Assembly (NCBI RefSeq): GCF_022346545.1
Contig: NZ_JAKRNU010000012.1
Span: 85,414 to 149,413, forward strand
Length of the DNA stretch: 64,000 bases
Source of the DNA: Sporosarcina sp. ACRSM
Lineage (GTDB): Bacteria > Bacillota > Bacilli > Bacillales_A > Planococcaceae
Direction of reading: 5' to 3'
Below the pieces are notes generated by a model. The model was not told where the DNA came from. It saw only the letters and a list, made by a program, of their open reading frames with translations, and did no database searches. The position numbers and the translations under genes were made by a program. Positions 1-9,137 of the stretch are shown piece after piece (the stretch's first letter is position 1; each line of letters begins with the position of its first letter).

Positions 1-932
1 CGTACTTCCGTCGCCAGAATATCATCCGTTTCCTCAAAGTCCAGTTTCAGCTGGTCGTCTACCTGCTTCACATGCACATAATATTTCCGGTAATCCTCGT
101 GGGAATCTTCCCCGGTAATCGGATCCCTTTTACTACCGACCATAAAGAAGGTGGCTGTCCCTTCACGGACTGGTACCATATGGATCTCATTAAACGTCAT
201 CCCTTTCCCATGTACGCTATGAATGATGTCGTTCCTGGACTGGTAATCTTCATAACTGTAAATGGAATCCCATCCGAAATCCGATGCTTGTAAGGTCACA
301 ATCGACGCTTTCACTTTTTCCGTTTTCACGATGAGCACAGCCGCCTGCGCCCTTGTAATCGGAGCATTTGGACTGTAGGCATTTGCTGAAGTGCCTGATG
401 TGATGCCCATTTTATGCAGGATATGAATATTCACTTGATGACTGCCTAATCTTCTGATATCGTCGAAAGGATTTTCATCGTTATTATAATAATAGGGAGG
501 CAACTCAAAAGCTTTCACAAGAATAGAAGCCATTTGCGCACGAGTAATCGTATCATTCGGACCGAATCGGCCATCCCCATATCCATTGATGATGCCTGCA
601 TTGGCAAGTGCCGCAATGGCGCCATAATTCCACTGGGATGGCGACACATCCTTGAATCCGGGATCTTTGACTTTTGTCGTGTCCAATTTTACAAGTTTCG
701 CAATGATCGATGCCGCCTGTCCACGTGTAATGGATGCGCCAGGCTTAAACGTACCATCTTCATACCCACCGATGACATTCCGTTCAGCAAGCTCATAGAC
801 TGCATGCGCGTAGGATTTTGACGTCGGCACATCTGAAAAAACGCTTACACTCGCAGCATTTGTTTCTGAAACTAGCAAACAACTTGCAAGGATCAGAATA
901 ACTGCATTGATTTTTAATTTTCGAATCAACAT
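1..932 (-). CDS. SLH-domain surface protein (C-terminus beyond window)
   Basis: Reads from an ATG at 932, preceded by a strong GGAGGAG ribosome site, and runs off the left edge, so only about 310 N-terminal residues are seen. A signal peptide (MLIRKLKINAVILILASCLL...) is followed by three SLH repeats with the usual GGYEDGTFKPG and ITRGQAA signatures, which anchor proteins to pyruvylated secondary cell-wall polymer. The middle part (KYYVHVKQVDDQLKL, EETDDILATEV) matches the same region of the SLH protein at 29818-31290, so the two are paralogues. Role is cell-surface; the precise function of the non-SLH part is unknown. Confidence 0.9.
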   Translation of the reverse strand, partial: MLIRKLKINAVILILASCLLVSETNAASVSVFSDVPTSKSYAHAVYELAERNVIGGYEDGTFKPGASITRGQAASIIAKLVKLDTTKVKDPGFKDVSPSQWNYGAIAALANAGIINGYGDGRFGPNDTITRAQMASILVKAFELPPYYYNNDENPFDDIRRLGSHQVNIHILHKMGITSGTSANAYSPNAPITRAQAAVLIVKTEKVKASIVTLQASDFGWDSIYSYEDYQSRNDIIHSVHGKGMTFNEIHMVPVREGTATFFMVGSKRDPITGEDSHEDYRKYYVHVKQVDDQLKLDFEETDDILATEV

Positions 933-1109
933 CCTCTCTCCTCCTTTGACCTACTTCCATTGTAACATATTTCCATCTAAACGAATTGAAAAGGAGGAGA
1001 AGGCACCAGACCATTTGCACTTAATTAAAGTGCTAAACAGGTTTCTTGATTAACAACTCTCCTTTTGGAACAATAGAATAAATGAACCAAAGAAAGGGTG
1101 TCTGGACTG

Positions 1110-1757
1110 ATGAAAGTATTGGTAATCGGGGCAAATGGGCAGATTGGTAAGCAAGTTGTTCAACTCCTGCAAGAAAGCGATGAGCATACCGTGCGGGCTA
1201 TGGTCAGGGATGAGGCGCAAGCTGCCGCTCTTCAAGCAAAAGGCGTGGAAGCGGTTGTTGCGGATTTGGAAGGATCTGTCGACGAATTTGCAACAGCAAT
1301 GCAAGGCTGCGACGCGGTTATTTTTTCTGCCGGTTCAGGCGGTCATACGGGACCCGATAAAACTTTATTAGTCGATTTGGACGGAGCTGTTAAGTCGATG
1401 GAAGCCGCGGAGAAGGTCGGCATTCATCGCTATGTAATGGTGAGTGCCATCCAGGCGCATAACCGGGAAAGCTGGGCAAACAGTCCCATCAAACCGTATA
1501 TGGTGGCGAAACATTTTGCCGACAAGTCACTCATGGCAAGTAATCTAAACTACACCATTGTGCGTCCAGGCGCTTTAACCAATGACACTGGCACTGGACG
1601 CGTTTCTGCAAGTGAGAACTTGCAACGTGATTCCATACCGCGTGAAGATGTCGCACATACATTGATCGCCGTGCTGAATGAAGAAAATACGTTTAAACGT
1701 TCATTTGACCTCGTCGCCGGCGAGACCGTTATTTCTGACGCGTTGAAAAATCTATAA
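1110..1757 (+). CDS. NAD(P)-binding atypical SDR oxidoreductase (YhfK/YwnB-like)
   Basis: A 215-residue Rossmann protein beginning MKVLVIGANGQIG, the dinucleotide-binding glycine motif of the atypical SDR (NmrA/HSCARG-like) group. Later motifs are the YVMVSAIQAH and YTIVRPGAL segments typical of the family. The ATG at 1110 is preferred: a GTG at 1098 lies inside the AGAAAGGG ribosome site. Substrate cannot be told from sequence. The gene appears monocistronic, with a terminator at 1788-1838. Confidence 0.85.
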   Translation: MKVLVIGANGQIGKQVVQLLQESDEHTVRAMVRDEAQAAALQAKGVEAVVADLEGSVDEFATAMQGCDAVIFSAGSGGHTGPDKTLLVDLDGAVKSMEAAEKVGIHRYVMVSAIQAHNRESWANSPIKPYMVAKHFADKSLMASNLNYTIVRPGALTNDTGTGRVSASENLQRDSIPREDVAHTLIAVLNEENTFKRSFDLVAGETVISDALKNL

Positions 1758-1787
1758 ATACGTTGCATTATTCAATAGAAGAGAGTA

Positions 1788-1838
1788 GGGTTGCTTGAAA
1801 AATGGTTTTAAACGGATTTTACAGCAACCCTTTTTTTG
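1788..1838 (+). terminator. intrinsic terminator
   Basis: GGGTTGCT pairs with AGCAACCC across a 27-base loop and is followed by seven T residues. It ends the oxidoreductase gene. Confidence 0.7.
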
Positions 1839-1982
1839 TTTTTGATTTTCAAATAAAGTCGTCTTTCCCCTTCCCATCACATTTTGAAGATTCGATCTTC
1901 TATCACTTTTGACTATAAAGCTTTGTGTTACACAAAGGTCAACAACTAGTTTGCTATTATTTTGGAGGAAATAGAAATATCA

Positions 1983-2702
1983 TGTAAACCACAAACCTAA
2001 TGTAGAGTTCTTAATAATCAAAGAAATCACAAAAGAATACATCGCTTTGATCCCAATTCTATTTGGTAGTTTTAGCGAATTGAACAAGGGCTCAGTTGAA
2101 TTATCCCATCAACAAAATCATGTTATTGAATTTTTGTATATGCAACAAAGAGGTTTAAATCTTAAAGAAATCAGTATGGGGTTAGATATCGCAAAGCAAC
2201 AACTCACCACTATTATTAAGGATTTAGAAATGGGTGGCTATTTAGATCAATAACGCCTCGGCGTTATTGCGTCCGGATTTTGAAAGGAGTTAATTGAGCT
2301 TGCTCAATTAACTCCTTTCAAAACCCGTGACATCCGCCGGAGGATTGGGCCAACAGGATGTTGGTCACTCAGGCGTTGCCAATCAAACAGCGAAGGGTTT
2401 GATTTGCCGTATTTCTGCGTTTTTTTTGCAGAAATTAAGGCACTTTCATTCAGGACGCGGCGACCTTAGCCTGAGTTCCTCTATTCAGCCGGGGTTTGAA
2501 CCCCCACTGAATGGTATGCATTTCTAGCATTCATCCCACCACTTATAGAAGGGGTGGACTTCTGCTGAAGCAAGTTAAAGTGCCCGCCCCAAACGATAAG
2601 AGTGCCGTCTTAGTATCATTGACGCCTGCGGGTAAGCAAATTGAAGATAAAATAGACGAAGCTTTACCAAAATTTCAGCAAAAACATCACAAAATTAACT
2701 GA
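1983..2702 (+). pseudogene. MarR-family regulator, disrupted by a structured repeat
   Basis: The upstream part encodes the winged-helix core (SHQQNHVIEFLYMQ, then LKEISMGLDIAKQQ and IIKDLEMGGYLDQ) and the part after 2570 continues with the conserved wing and helix (VPAPNDKSAVLVSLTPAGKQIE). Removing the insert after GAT-CAA restores the frame exactly. The 5' end is also damaged: the GGAGG ribosome site is followed by an ATG that meets TAA at once, and no in-frame start is left. This is a dead transcription factor; its target is unknown. Confidence 0.75.
2248..2570 (+). mobile_element. structured non-coding repeat, copy 1 (IS200/IS605-like ends, no transposase)
   Basis: Starts with the hairpin CAATAACGCC-TC-GGCGTTATTG, followed by a 22-bp perfect stem around 2280-2323, then the conserved TGACATCCGCCGGAGG. 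It ends in a CATTCATCCCACCAC...GGTGG...CTTCTGCTGAA segment at 2528-2569. Shares both ends with the repeats at 20383 and 34593 but has a longer, different middle. It encodes nothing and splits a MarR gene. Subterminal hairpins and the lack of a clear target duplication suggest a non-autonomous IS200/IS605-type (PATE-like) element; this is inference. Confidence 0.6.
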
Positions 2703-2774
2703 TGAAGAGCAGCTTAATTTACACTAGCCTTTCACAAGATGAATGTACTATTAAAGAGAATGGAGGCCTAGTAC

Positions 2775-2849
2775 ATGAGTCAAAGAGAACGCGTTTCAAT
2801 ATTTAGTATGGGTGTCATTATTGATGTCATCTTGGGGTTAAGCTTTTAG
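2775..2849 (+). pseudogene. remnant of a small membrane protein
   Basis: An ATG with a good GGAGG site (2762-2766) opens a frame of only 24 codons (MSQRERVSIFSMGVIIDVIL...) that ends at TAG. The following bases in another frame keep coding hydrophobic residues to about 2922, as if a short two-helix membrane protein had suffered a frameshift. Family not recognised. It may instead be a genuine tiny peptide. Confidence 0.3.
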
Positions 2850-2987
2850 GACATGTACAAATGTCTGATGACAGGTATGCTCGTATCACCGGCAATCACG
2901 GTAATGATAAGCAGACAAACTAAACATTCAACACGGAAATAACTTAGGGTTGATCAAGTGGCCTCCTATACGTTTTAACATACAAAA

Positions 2988-3028
2988 AAGCTGACTATGG
3001 CACGATCGCCTAGTCAGCTTGATTTTTT
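2988..3028. terminator. bidirectional terminator
   Basis: AAGCTGACTA pairs with TAGTCAGCTT, with T-runs on both strands. It mainly ends the SurA-like lipoprotein gene on the minus strand. Confidence 0.8.
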
Positions 3029-3048
3029 AAGCATTACACTTCTTACTT

Positions 3049-3801
3049 TTACAATTTCAGTTCAATGTCAGCAGCTGCTTTCAGCTCTTCAATATGTGCC
3101 ATCATCAGTTTTTGCTGTTGTTGCTGTTTAATAACGCCTTCGATTTCCTTCTCTACTTCTTCAAGCGGTGGTAGCTCTTGTCCAGCTTCTTTAGATGTGG
3201 AGGCAACTTGGTCGTAATATTCCTTAATCTCTTTGGTCGCCACCTTCCCCGCTGGTGCCACCTTTTCAATGTACTTTTCAAATAGGATGGAATCGGCAAT
3301 TTGTTCTTTTAATGTTTTGGCATCCACACCTTGGCTTTCTAGGACTTTCTTCATTTCTTTCTCATTTCCAAATTGCTTTTCAATGGATGAATACTCTTCA
3401 TCAATTTCAGATGCAGATGCTTTTATGTCAGCCTCTTTCGCTTTTTGAAGAATCAATGTTTGATTCACAAGAGTATCTAGTGTTTGCGCCTTTACTTGTT
3501 CAGCGCCCTCTTTGCTGGTTGGATCTTGTCCCATTTGTTGCAACTGCCCTTGAACGGACGTCAGTGCGGCATTATAGTCCTCGCCGGTCAGTTCTTCCCC
3601 ATTGACAAGCGCAACGACCTTGTTCTTGTCCACTTGCTGTTCGGCCAACTTCGCTTGCATCTCTTCCGCAGATTCTTTTTGTTTCCCTGGGACTTCTTGC
3701 TTTGTCTCGTCTGGTGCCGCCTTCTCTTTGTCACCGCAAGCGGCTAAACCTAAGGCTAGCGCGCCTGCCATAAACGGCATTAATACTTTTTTCAACTTCA
3801 T
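3049..3801 (-). CDS. SurA N-terminal-domain lipoprotein (PrsA-like, no PPIase domain)
   Basis: A 250-residue secreted lipoprotein: signal peptide with lipobox LGLAAC (Cys22), an acidic linker, then a SurA/PrsA-type N-terminal chaperone fold (VALVNGEELTGEDY, LDTLVNQTLILQKAKEADI). The parvulin peptidyl-prolyl isomerase domain of PrsA is absent, so it probably binds unfolded exported proteins at the outer face of the membrane without isomerase activity. The ribosome site AAAGGGG lies ten bases before ATG. A glutamine run (IKQQQQQKLM) sits near the C-terminus. Single gene with its own terminator. Confidence 0.85.
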   Translation of the reverse strand: MKLKKVLMPFMAGALALGLAACGDKEKAAPDETKQEVPGKQKESAEEMQAKLAEQQVDKNKVVALVNGEELTGEDYNAALTSVQGQLQQMGQDPTSKEGAEQVKAQTLDTLVNQTLILQKAKEADIKASASEIDEEYSSIEKQFGNEKEMKKVLESQGVDAKTLKEQIADSILFEKYIEKVAPAGKVATKEIKEYYDQVASTSKEAGQELPPLEEVEKEIEGVIKQQQQQKLMMAHIEELKAAADIELKL

Positions 3802-4822
3802 ATCCTGTAAGCCCCTTTCGGATTTGTCTCATTCTATTCAAAAGCTTACTTTGCATCTTAACGAATATCTGTTAAAAGTTAAACCCATAACCCTCCATGA
3901 CATCAAATTGTCATCCTGCTGTAAATTAACTAACAATATCATCCTCAATTGGGCTTTATCTTTACTAGACATCCCGTACACACATTTCCTCTGCTTCATA
4001 CGGAGATTAGAACACTTTGATTTATTTGTTATGAAAATGGAGACAACTTAGAGTTCGTAAACATGAAGTTTTATCAGGTTAAAAATAACATGTCATGAAA
4101 GAATGCCCTACATGAAAGGAATTACAGTTTCAACAGTAAATGAACTTGTAAGCGCAATTGATAATCAAGCAATTGAAAGTATCTTTTCCCTACCGCTCCG
4201 TTTATCTTGTTATATAGAGTGAGAATGTTGGAACGAAAAGGAGGACAGCAGTACCTTGCAAAATTAAAAGTGTAGAAACATTAGCGATACGATCTTATGA
4301 GGAGAGGAAAAAGTCCCTCAGTCATGCAATTTACCATATATTCCCAATAGATTCGAAAGATCTCTATATCGAAGGGGAGAACTTTTGACAGGCGATGCAG
4401 CGTGTGCAAGAAGCAAAACTAGAAGAAGTTAGAAAAAGCTGTGCGCGACCGTATATGTCTTTCAATTTGTATTGCAAGCACATCAGAGACATGAAGCGAT
4501 AAATATATTATCCCAACTAAAAAAGACGATTACGTCCCAAGGAATATGTACTTTCCAACAAAACGAGCCCATCAGGAGATAAACGGTGCTAAATTTGTCA
4601 ATATCATTATCGCCGAAGCACTCGACCCTTCCATTGAGCATTCGTTCAATGGAAGGGTCGATTTGCCTAAAATGCAAAAAATGATGTAGTTCAATCGGTC
4701 ATCCAGATGAAGGGGCTATCACGCTGATTGTTGCTCCTTTTTCAAAGCTTAGAAAACAAATTATGTGTATTCCCCCATTATGGATTTCACATATAATAAT
4801 GGTTACCTCAAATTAACATTCC
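3802..4822. other. long gene-free stretch with decayed coding fragments
   Basis: About 1 kb without an intact gene. Plus-strand fragments read like broken ORFs, for example MKGITVSTVNELVSAID near 4111 and a piece rich in Glu/Lys near 4395-4440, separated by stops. None is recognisable as a family. The only ordered structure is the long inverted repeat at 4622-4661. Confidence 0.4.
4622..4661. repeat. perfect 16-bp inverted repeat
   Basis: TCGACCCTTCCATTGA and its exact complement are separated by eight bases. There is no T-run after either arm, so it is not an ordinary terminator. It sits in decayed DNA and could be a cruciform or an element end. Confidence 0.5.
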
Positions 4823-6031
4823 TTAATCTTTATACGGATCAAACTCATTGGCACCCGCCATGCAGACGCCGACCGGTTTCAAGACATGTAAAACATCAAT
4901 CGTTTCTTGATGTGCATCGAGCACTGTTTGCAGTTTTCTGTAGACGAAGGGGCTTTCGTCCGTCCCGCCCCCGCGTAGCATGACACCGAATTCTTTCACT
5001 GCATCGTCCATTTGCTTTTGAGATATTTTACCTCCGGAACGCGTACGCGTTTTCCAGTTCATTTTCCCTGCGGCTTGCGTGCGGCTCATAATGCGGCCTG
5101 CACCGTGAACGGTACTGTAAAAAGCTTGTTCATTTCCCACATTGTCTTTCCCTTGGACGATGACTGAAATATCCCCCATGCTGCCGCCGATAAAGCCTAA
5201 CTGCCCCGGTGCAGACGGTGTCGCCCCTTTTCGAACGACAATTGTCTCCTTGCCATTATGCGTTTCTTTCCAAGCGAAATTATGATGATTATGTACTTCA
5301 AACAGTGCCTCAGCACGGAGTATTTTCAGAACTTGCTCAATGACATAATCCCTTCCGGCATACGCATATTTGCCCGCCAATGTCATCGCCCGGAAATACA
5401 TATCTCCCAGTTCACTATCTAGATCGATCAGCGTGGGCGCCTGCTCCATATTTTCACCAGGGGCACGATCCGAAAATCCACGATCATTGGCCAAGTTCAA
5501 AAAGCCGCTTGCTGTCTTATGACCAAAACCACGGCTGCCAAAATGATTGGCAATCCACAGATCACCTGTCTTTTCCTCGATAAGAAGATCGACAAAATGA
5601 TTCCCCGAACCGACCGTTCCTAACTGATCGATCGCTAACTTTTTCAGCCGATCATGTTCCTGTTTCCCGATCTGCTGATAGACATTCCAGTCTGGATCAT
5701 CGAACAGCTCATGATCGATACGTTTCTTATTCTTTCTTCCGACACCGAAAGAGATCTTCCCCGCAATTTCATCCATTATGCTTGGAAGTATGTTTTTAAT
5801 GTCCTCATACTTTATATTCGTTCGAACCGCTTTATTGCCACACGCGATGTCATAGCCGACGCCCGATGGAGAAATTTGCCCCTCATAAACAACGACTCCC
5901 CCCACTGGCTGGCTATACCCGTAATGCCCATCCGCACAAAGCACACCGCCTATGACATTCCCCGTTTCCAAACAGTTCTGAAACTGGCGGATGGTATTGT
6001 CTTCGTGATTGCCGAAAATTTTCGTTTGCAT
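4823..6031 (-). CDS. rtcB: RNA-splicing ligase RtcB
   Basis: 402 residues of the RtcB family, the GTP- and Mn-dependent ligase joining 2',3'-cyclic phosphate (or 3'-phosphate) and 5'-hydroxyl RNA ends. Visible signatures: DGHYGYSQPVGGV, GVGYDIACGNKA (metal Cys), GSGNHF, FEVHNHHNF and STVHGAGRIMSR, which holds the histidine that becomes guanylated. Length fits the short bacterial form. The ATG follows GGGGAGGAAAT. No archease or RtcA is nearby, so the physiological substrate (tRNA repair, damage response) is open. Confidence 0.93.
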   Translation of the reverse strand: MQTKIFGNHEDNTIRQFQNCLETGNVIGGVLCADGHYGYSQPVGGVVVYEGQISPSGVGYDIACGNKAVRTNIKYEDIKNILPSIMDEIAGKISFGVGRKNKKRIDHELFDDPDWNVYQQIGKQEHDRLKKLAIDQLGTVGSGNHFVDLLIEEKTGDLWIANHFGSRGFGHKTASGFLNLANDRGFSDRAPGENMEQAPTLIDLDSELGDMYFRAMTLAGKYAYAGRDYVIEQVLKILRAEALFEVHNHHNFAWKETHNGKETIVVRKGATPSAPGQLGFIGGSMGDISVIVQGKDNVGNEQAFYSTVHGAGRIMSRTQAAGKMNWKTRTRSGGKISQKQMDDAVKEFGVMLRGGGTDESPFVYRKLQTVLDAHQETIDVLHVLKPVGVCMAGANEFDPYKD

Positions 6032-6263
6032 GAAATGATTTCCTCCCCTTATTTTTCTCTCTATTACTTTTTGGCGAATTTGCCTCCAGATTATAGCTCT
6101 CCTTAATCTTTCCGGAAACGATCAGATGCAGCAAGTCCACTGCTTGGTCTTTAGGAGATTCAAAGTTTTAATACTCCATCATAATAACCTTTTTTGCGAA
6201 AATTTCCCATCTCAAACTGCAGCTAAGTGGTGAGTAGTTCACTTTTTATAACCGTTCCCACAC

Positions 6264-6704
6264 TTAGTGAACTAAGGATGCTCTCAAAGTATCAATGCCG
6301 TTCTCCAAATAGCCCTTTAAGCAAGTCAACGTATACACCCAACCTTCTTTTTGCCCCATCATTTTGTGCACAATTTCGGGATCGTCTTCTTGAAAGCCTG
6401 ATTCGTTTACTTCAATCCGTGTATGCGTACGATCCAACTCTTCCAATGAAATCGTAACAATCGTTTCTTGCCCTTGTGCTCCCCATGAATAAACAATTTT
6501 CTTTTCTTGTTCGACTTCAAGCACATTGATTTCTACTTCAGCCTTGTATTCGTCATATCTCCAGATGATCTTCTTACCTTGCTCAACTCGATGAGTGCCC
6601 GAAGAAAACCAATAATTAGACATTCTTTCAGGATCTACTAGAGCTTCGAAAACTTCATGTGCGGGTTTTCGTATATTCATCTTCGTAATGACTTGCGTAT
6701 CCAT
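6264..6704 (-). CDS. SRPBCC/AHSA1-domain protein
   Basis: 146 residues with the START-like fold of the AHSA1 (Aha1 C-terminal-like) family: MNIRKPAHEVFEALVDPERM at the start, the NYWFSSGTH loop, and a C-terminal helix with KEGWVYTLTCLKGYLENG. Such proteins bind hydrophobic ligands in a deep cavity; many in Bacillus are of unknown role. Stands alone between rtcB and splB. Confidence 0.85.
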   Translation of the reverse strand: MDTQVITKMNIRKPAHEVFEALVDPERMSNYWFSSGTHRVEQGKKIIWRYDEYKAEVEINVLEVEQEKKIVYSWGAQGQETIVTISLEELDRTHTRIEVNESGFQEDDPEIVHKMMGQKEGWVYTLTCLKGYLENGIDTLRASLVH

Positions 6705-6837
6705 TCAACATCAACTCGCCTTCACTTTAGTTTATGATCGGAATAGCCGGCAAAATGAAAGTCCTCTCGGTTGAAATTGGAGTTTCGGCAACTTTCAGTT
6801 TCAAGTGGAGAGTCCTTACGATCTATCATGACATCCT

Positions 6838-7866
6838 TTAGGTAAAATACTCGATTTTAGCGTTTGGAAAGAATTTTTCTATATAGCCATATAAACGATC
6901 CTTTAATTCATCCTCTTCGTCTTTTTGATAAATGTACTTTCCAATACCGTATTTCCCCCACTTATAACGCCTTTTCGATTCATCCAACTCCAGTTTTGTC
7001 TTCGGATAGTTCTTTTCAATCACTTTTTTAGCCGGTTTTGTAAAGCGATGCTGAATAAATTCAAATGTAATATCCTCTCGTGCATCTTGTGGCAATTCCT
7101 CATCCAGACGCTCGAACAAATGCCGGTAGCCTTCCTCCCAGCCTTCATGGATATAAATGGGTGCCACGATAAAGCCAAGTGGGTAGCCTGCTCTTGCCAC
7201 TTTCCCTGCCGCCTCGATCCGTTTCGCTAGAGGAGAAGTGCCTGGCTCGAAGTTTTTAATGACATAATCGGCATTGACGCTGAAACGGAAGCGCGTATGG
7301 CCATTATGTGCCGCATCGAGCAAATGATCCACATAATGAAATTTCGTCACAAACCTTAGCCTTCCTAATTCCGTCTGTCCGAAATGATTGATGGCCCGTT
7401 TCAATGTATGGGTCAGATGATCAATTCCCACAATATCAGAAGTACAGGCAGCCTCAAAACGGGTGATTTCCGGTGCACGCTCCTCGATGTACTGATCGGC
7501 GGCGTCAAGGATTTCCTCTACATTGACATACGTCCGGATATACGGCTTGGCTCCCATCGTTGTCTGCAAATAACAATAATGGCAGTGGCCCATGCATCCT
7601 GTCGCAAACGGGATTGCATATTCAGCTGACGGTTTGGATGTATCGAATTTCAGTGTTTTTCGAATGCCAACGACTAATGTCGACTTTGCAATCCGATATT
7701 TTTGCGCATCCGTCTCACCTGGTAAATCTCGAATTTGATTGTGTGAAGTCGTAAAGCGTGTTTCGATGCCCAGCTTGTCAAACTTCTCTTTCAGTTCTTT
7801 TCCTAACGGATAATCCAAGGCCTTTGGCTCGAAATAGACAAGCTGTGGTGTAAAGGGTTTATGCAT
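6838..7866 (-). CDS. splB: spore photoproduct lyase
   Basis: 342-residue radical-SAM enzyme that reverses the thymine dimer (spore photoproduct) formed in UV-irradiated spore DNA. The cluster motif is C91-M-G-H-C95-H-Y-C98, and the catalytic H-atom donor Cys falls at residue 141 (EAACTSDIVGIDH), the same numbers as in B. subtilis SplB. The ATG follows TTGGAGGATAGG. No splA is seen upstream. Its presence supports a spore-forming host. Confidence 0.95.
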   Translation of the reverse strand: MHKPFTPQLVYFEPKALDYPLGKELKEKFDKLGIETRFTTSHNQIRDLPGETDAQKYRIAKSTLVVGIRKTLKFDTSKPSAEYAIPFATGCMGHCHYCYLQTTMGAKPYIRTYVNVEEILDAADQYIEERAPEITRFEAACTSDIVGIDHLTHTLKRAINHFGQTELGRLRFVTKFHYVDHLLDAAHNGHTRFRFSVNADYVIKNFEPGTSPLAKRIEAAGKVARAGYPLGFIVAPIYIHEGWEEGYRHLFERLDEELPQDAREDITFEFIQHRFTKPAKKVIEKNYPKTKLELDESKRRYKWGKYGIGKYIYQKDEEDELKDRLYGYIEKFFPNAKIEYFT

Positions 7867-8142
7867 ATCCTATCCTCCAACTAAGCAATTAGCGCCAACA
7901 AGACAGCAACTAACGTATAGCTTGTTTCGAACGTTCGGAATTATGCGAGCCTCAATTTGCCACGGAGTCTGATGCCAGTACTCTATTGATAGATTGAAAT
8001 AGGAACGTTGGCAATGTCATTCGATTTCTATTGAAACCAATTGGAAGATCAAGCGTATAGTAGCTTGAACAATATTTTTCTTAGAAACAGCTAATTCGAA
8101 GAAAAACGGTTTCACCAGCGCTATGACGAGGAGGTGTTTGAC

Positions 8143-8934
8143 ATGTTGTTTGTAATGACTTCCCTCATCCTTTTTTCCATCCCGGGAATCATGGTGATTT
8201 GGTCAGCAATCGATGTCAAATCCGGAAAAAAAGAAAAAATCCAGTGGAAATTACCTGCAGTTCTTCTGCTTTTGCTAGTTGGAATTGGTGTAACCATTCA
8301 AATGTATTTACGGCACTCCTATGGCTTTTCGCTATTCCAAACAAATGTAGAAAACTGGATCGGTATGGCAATCACCGTGCTTCTTTCAGGCATCATATTG
8401 CTAATAAATGTCATGATCACAAAAACGATGGGAAAGAATCTTCCAAAATCCATTCATAATCCCAAAAACGTAAATCTCTTTGTAATATGTTTAGCTGTCT
8501 ACTTGTTAATCGTCCTGTTTGTTGCGGAACCGACGGGCAAAAAAATTGCTTTTTCTGTTTCGATCCATCAGGCAATGGAAGCTGCAAGTACTGCTAATAT
8601 GGGTGATTTCCCCATTGTCCTCGTAAATTCAGAAAAAGAATGTCTGCGGAATAACACAAGCTGCCGTGACACGCCGTATAGCAATCAGTTTTTCATTCAA
8701 AACCATTCGGACAAAACGCAAAACGTGCAAGCGGCAATCCGGGCATTGGACAGAAACCAGAGGGAATTAAAAGTGATCGATTCTAAAATGATGACCTTGA
8801 AACCGAGTGAATTACATTTATTGGAAACGAGTGAAACAAATGAGGATGCCAGCCTTTGGAAGCAGTATTCATTTCAAACAGATGATTGGATCGCCAGTTA
8901 TCAGCATAAAATACGTTTGCTGGATTCGGATTGA
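8143..8934 (+). CDS. membrane protein of unknown function
   Basis: 263 residues. Four hydrophobic segments fill the first about 130 residues (for example LPAVLLLLLVGIGVTIQMYL and LFVICLAVYLLIVLFV), followed by a soluble, probably external domain of about 130 residues holding two cysteines (ECLRNNTSCRDT) that may form a disulphide. The ATG at 8143 is chosen because AGGAGGTG ends six bases before it; a GTG at 8134 lies inside that site. I do not recognise the family. Confidence 0.7.
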   Translation: MLFVMTSLILFSIPGIMVIWSAIDVKSGKKEKIQWKLPAVLLLLLVGIGVTIQMYLRHSYGFSLFQTNVENWIGMAITVLLSGIILLINVMITKTMGKNLPKSIHNPKNVNLFVICLAVYLLIVLFVAEPTGKKIAFSVSIHQAMEAASTANMGDFPIVLVNSEKECLRNNTSCRDTPYSNQFFIQNHSDKTQNVQAAIRALDRNQRELKVIDSKMMTLKPSELHLLETSETNEDASLWKQYSFQTDDWIASYQHKIRLLDSD

Positions 8935-9081
8935 TTAACCAAATGTTGCCCTATTCCCATGCAATTGAAAAATCCGCCATTCAATTCAATTCCCTCTTTG
9001 CTATAAGTTTGTACCGTTAATCCTTCGCGATACTAAGCAATCACATGCTCACCCAAATTGCCCGTAAAATAGCGAAAGGTC

Positions 9082-9120
9082 CCAGGTTCCAAAACAATCC
9101 GAATTTGTTTCAGAACCTGG
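9082..9120. repeat. imperfect palindrome AGGTTC...GAACCT
   Basis: CCAGGTTC and GAACCTGG flank AAACAA/TTTGTTT, making a near-continuous stem just after the YvbH-like gene (minus strand). Related sequences occur at 11847, 42329 and 46881. Confidence 0.5.
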
Positions 9121-9137
9121 AACCCCACATGCTTTTG

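Noticed and set aside
3602..4051. 149-codon open frame opposite the SurA-like gene
   Set aside because: Antisense shadow of the lipoprotein gene with low-complexity content and no ribosome site.
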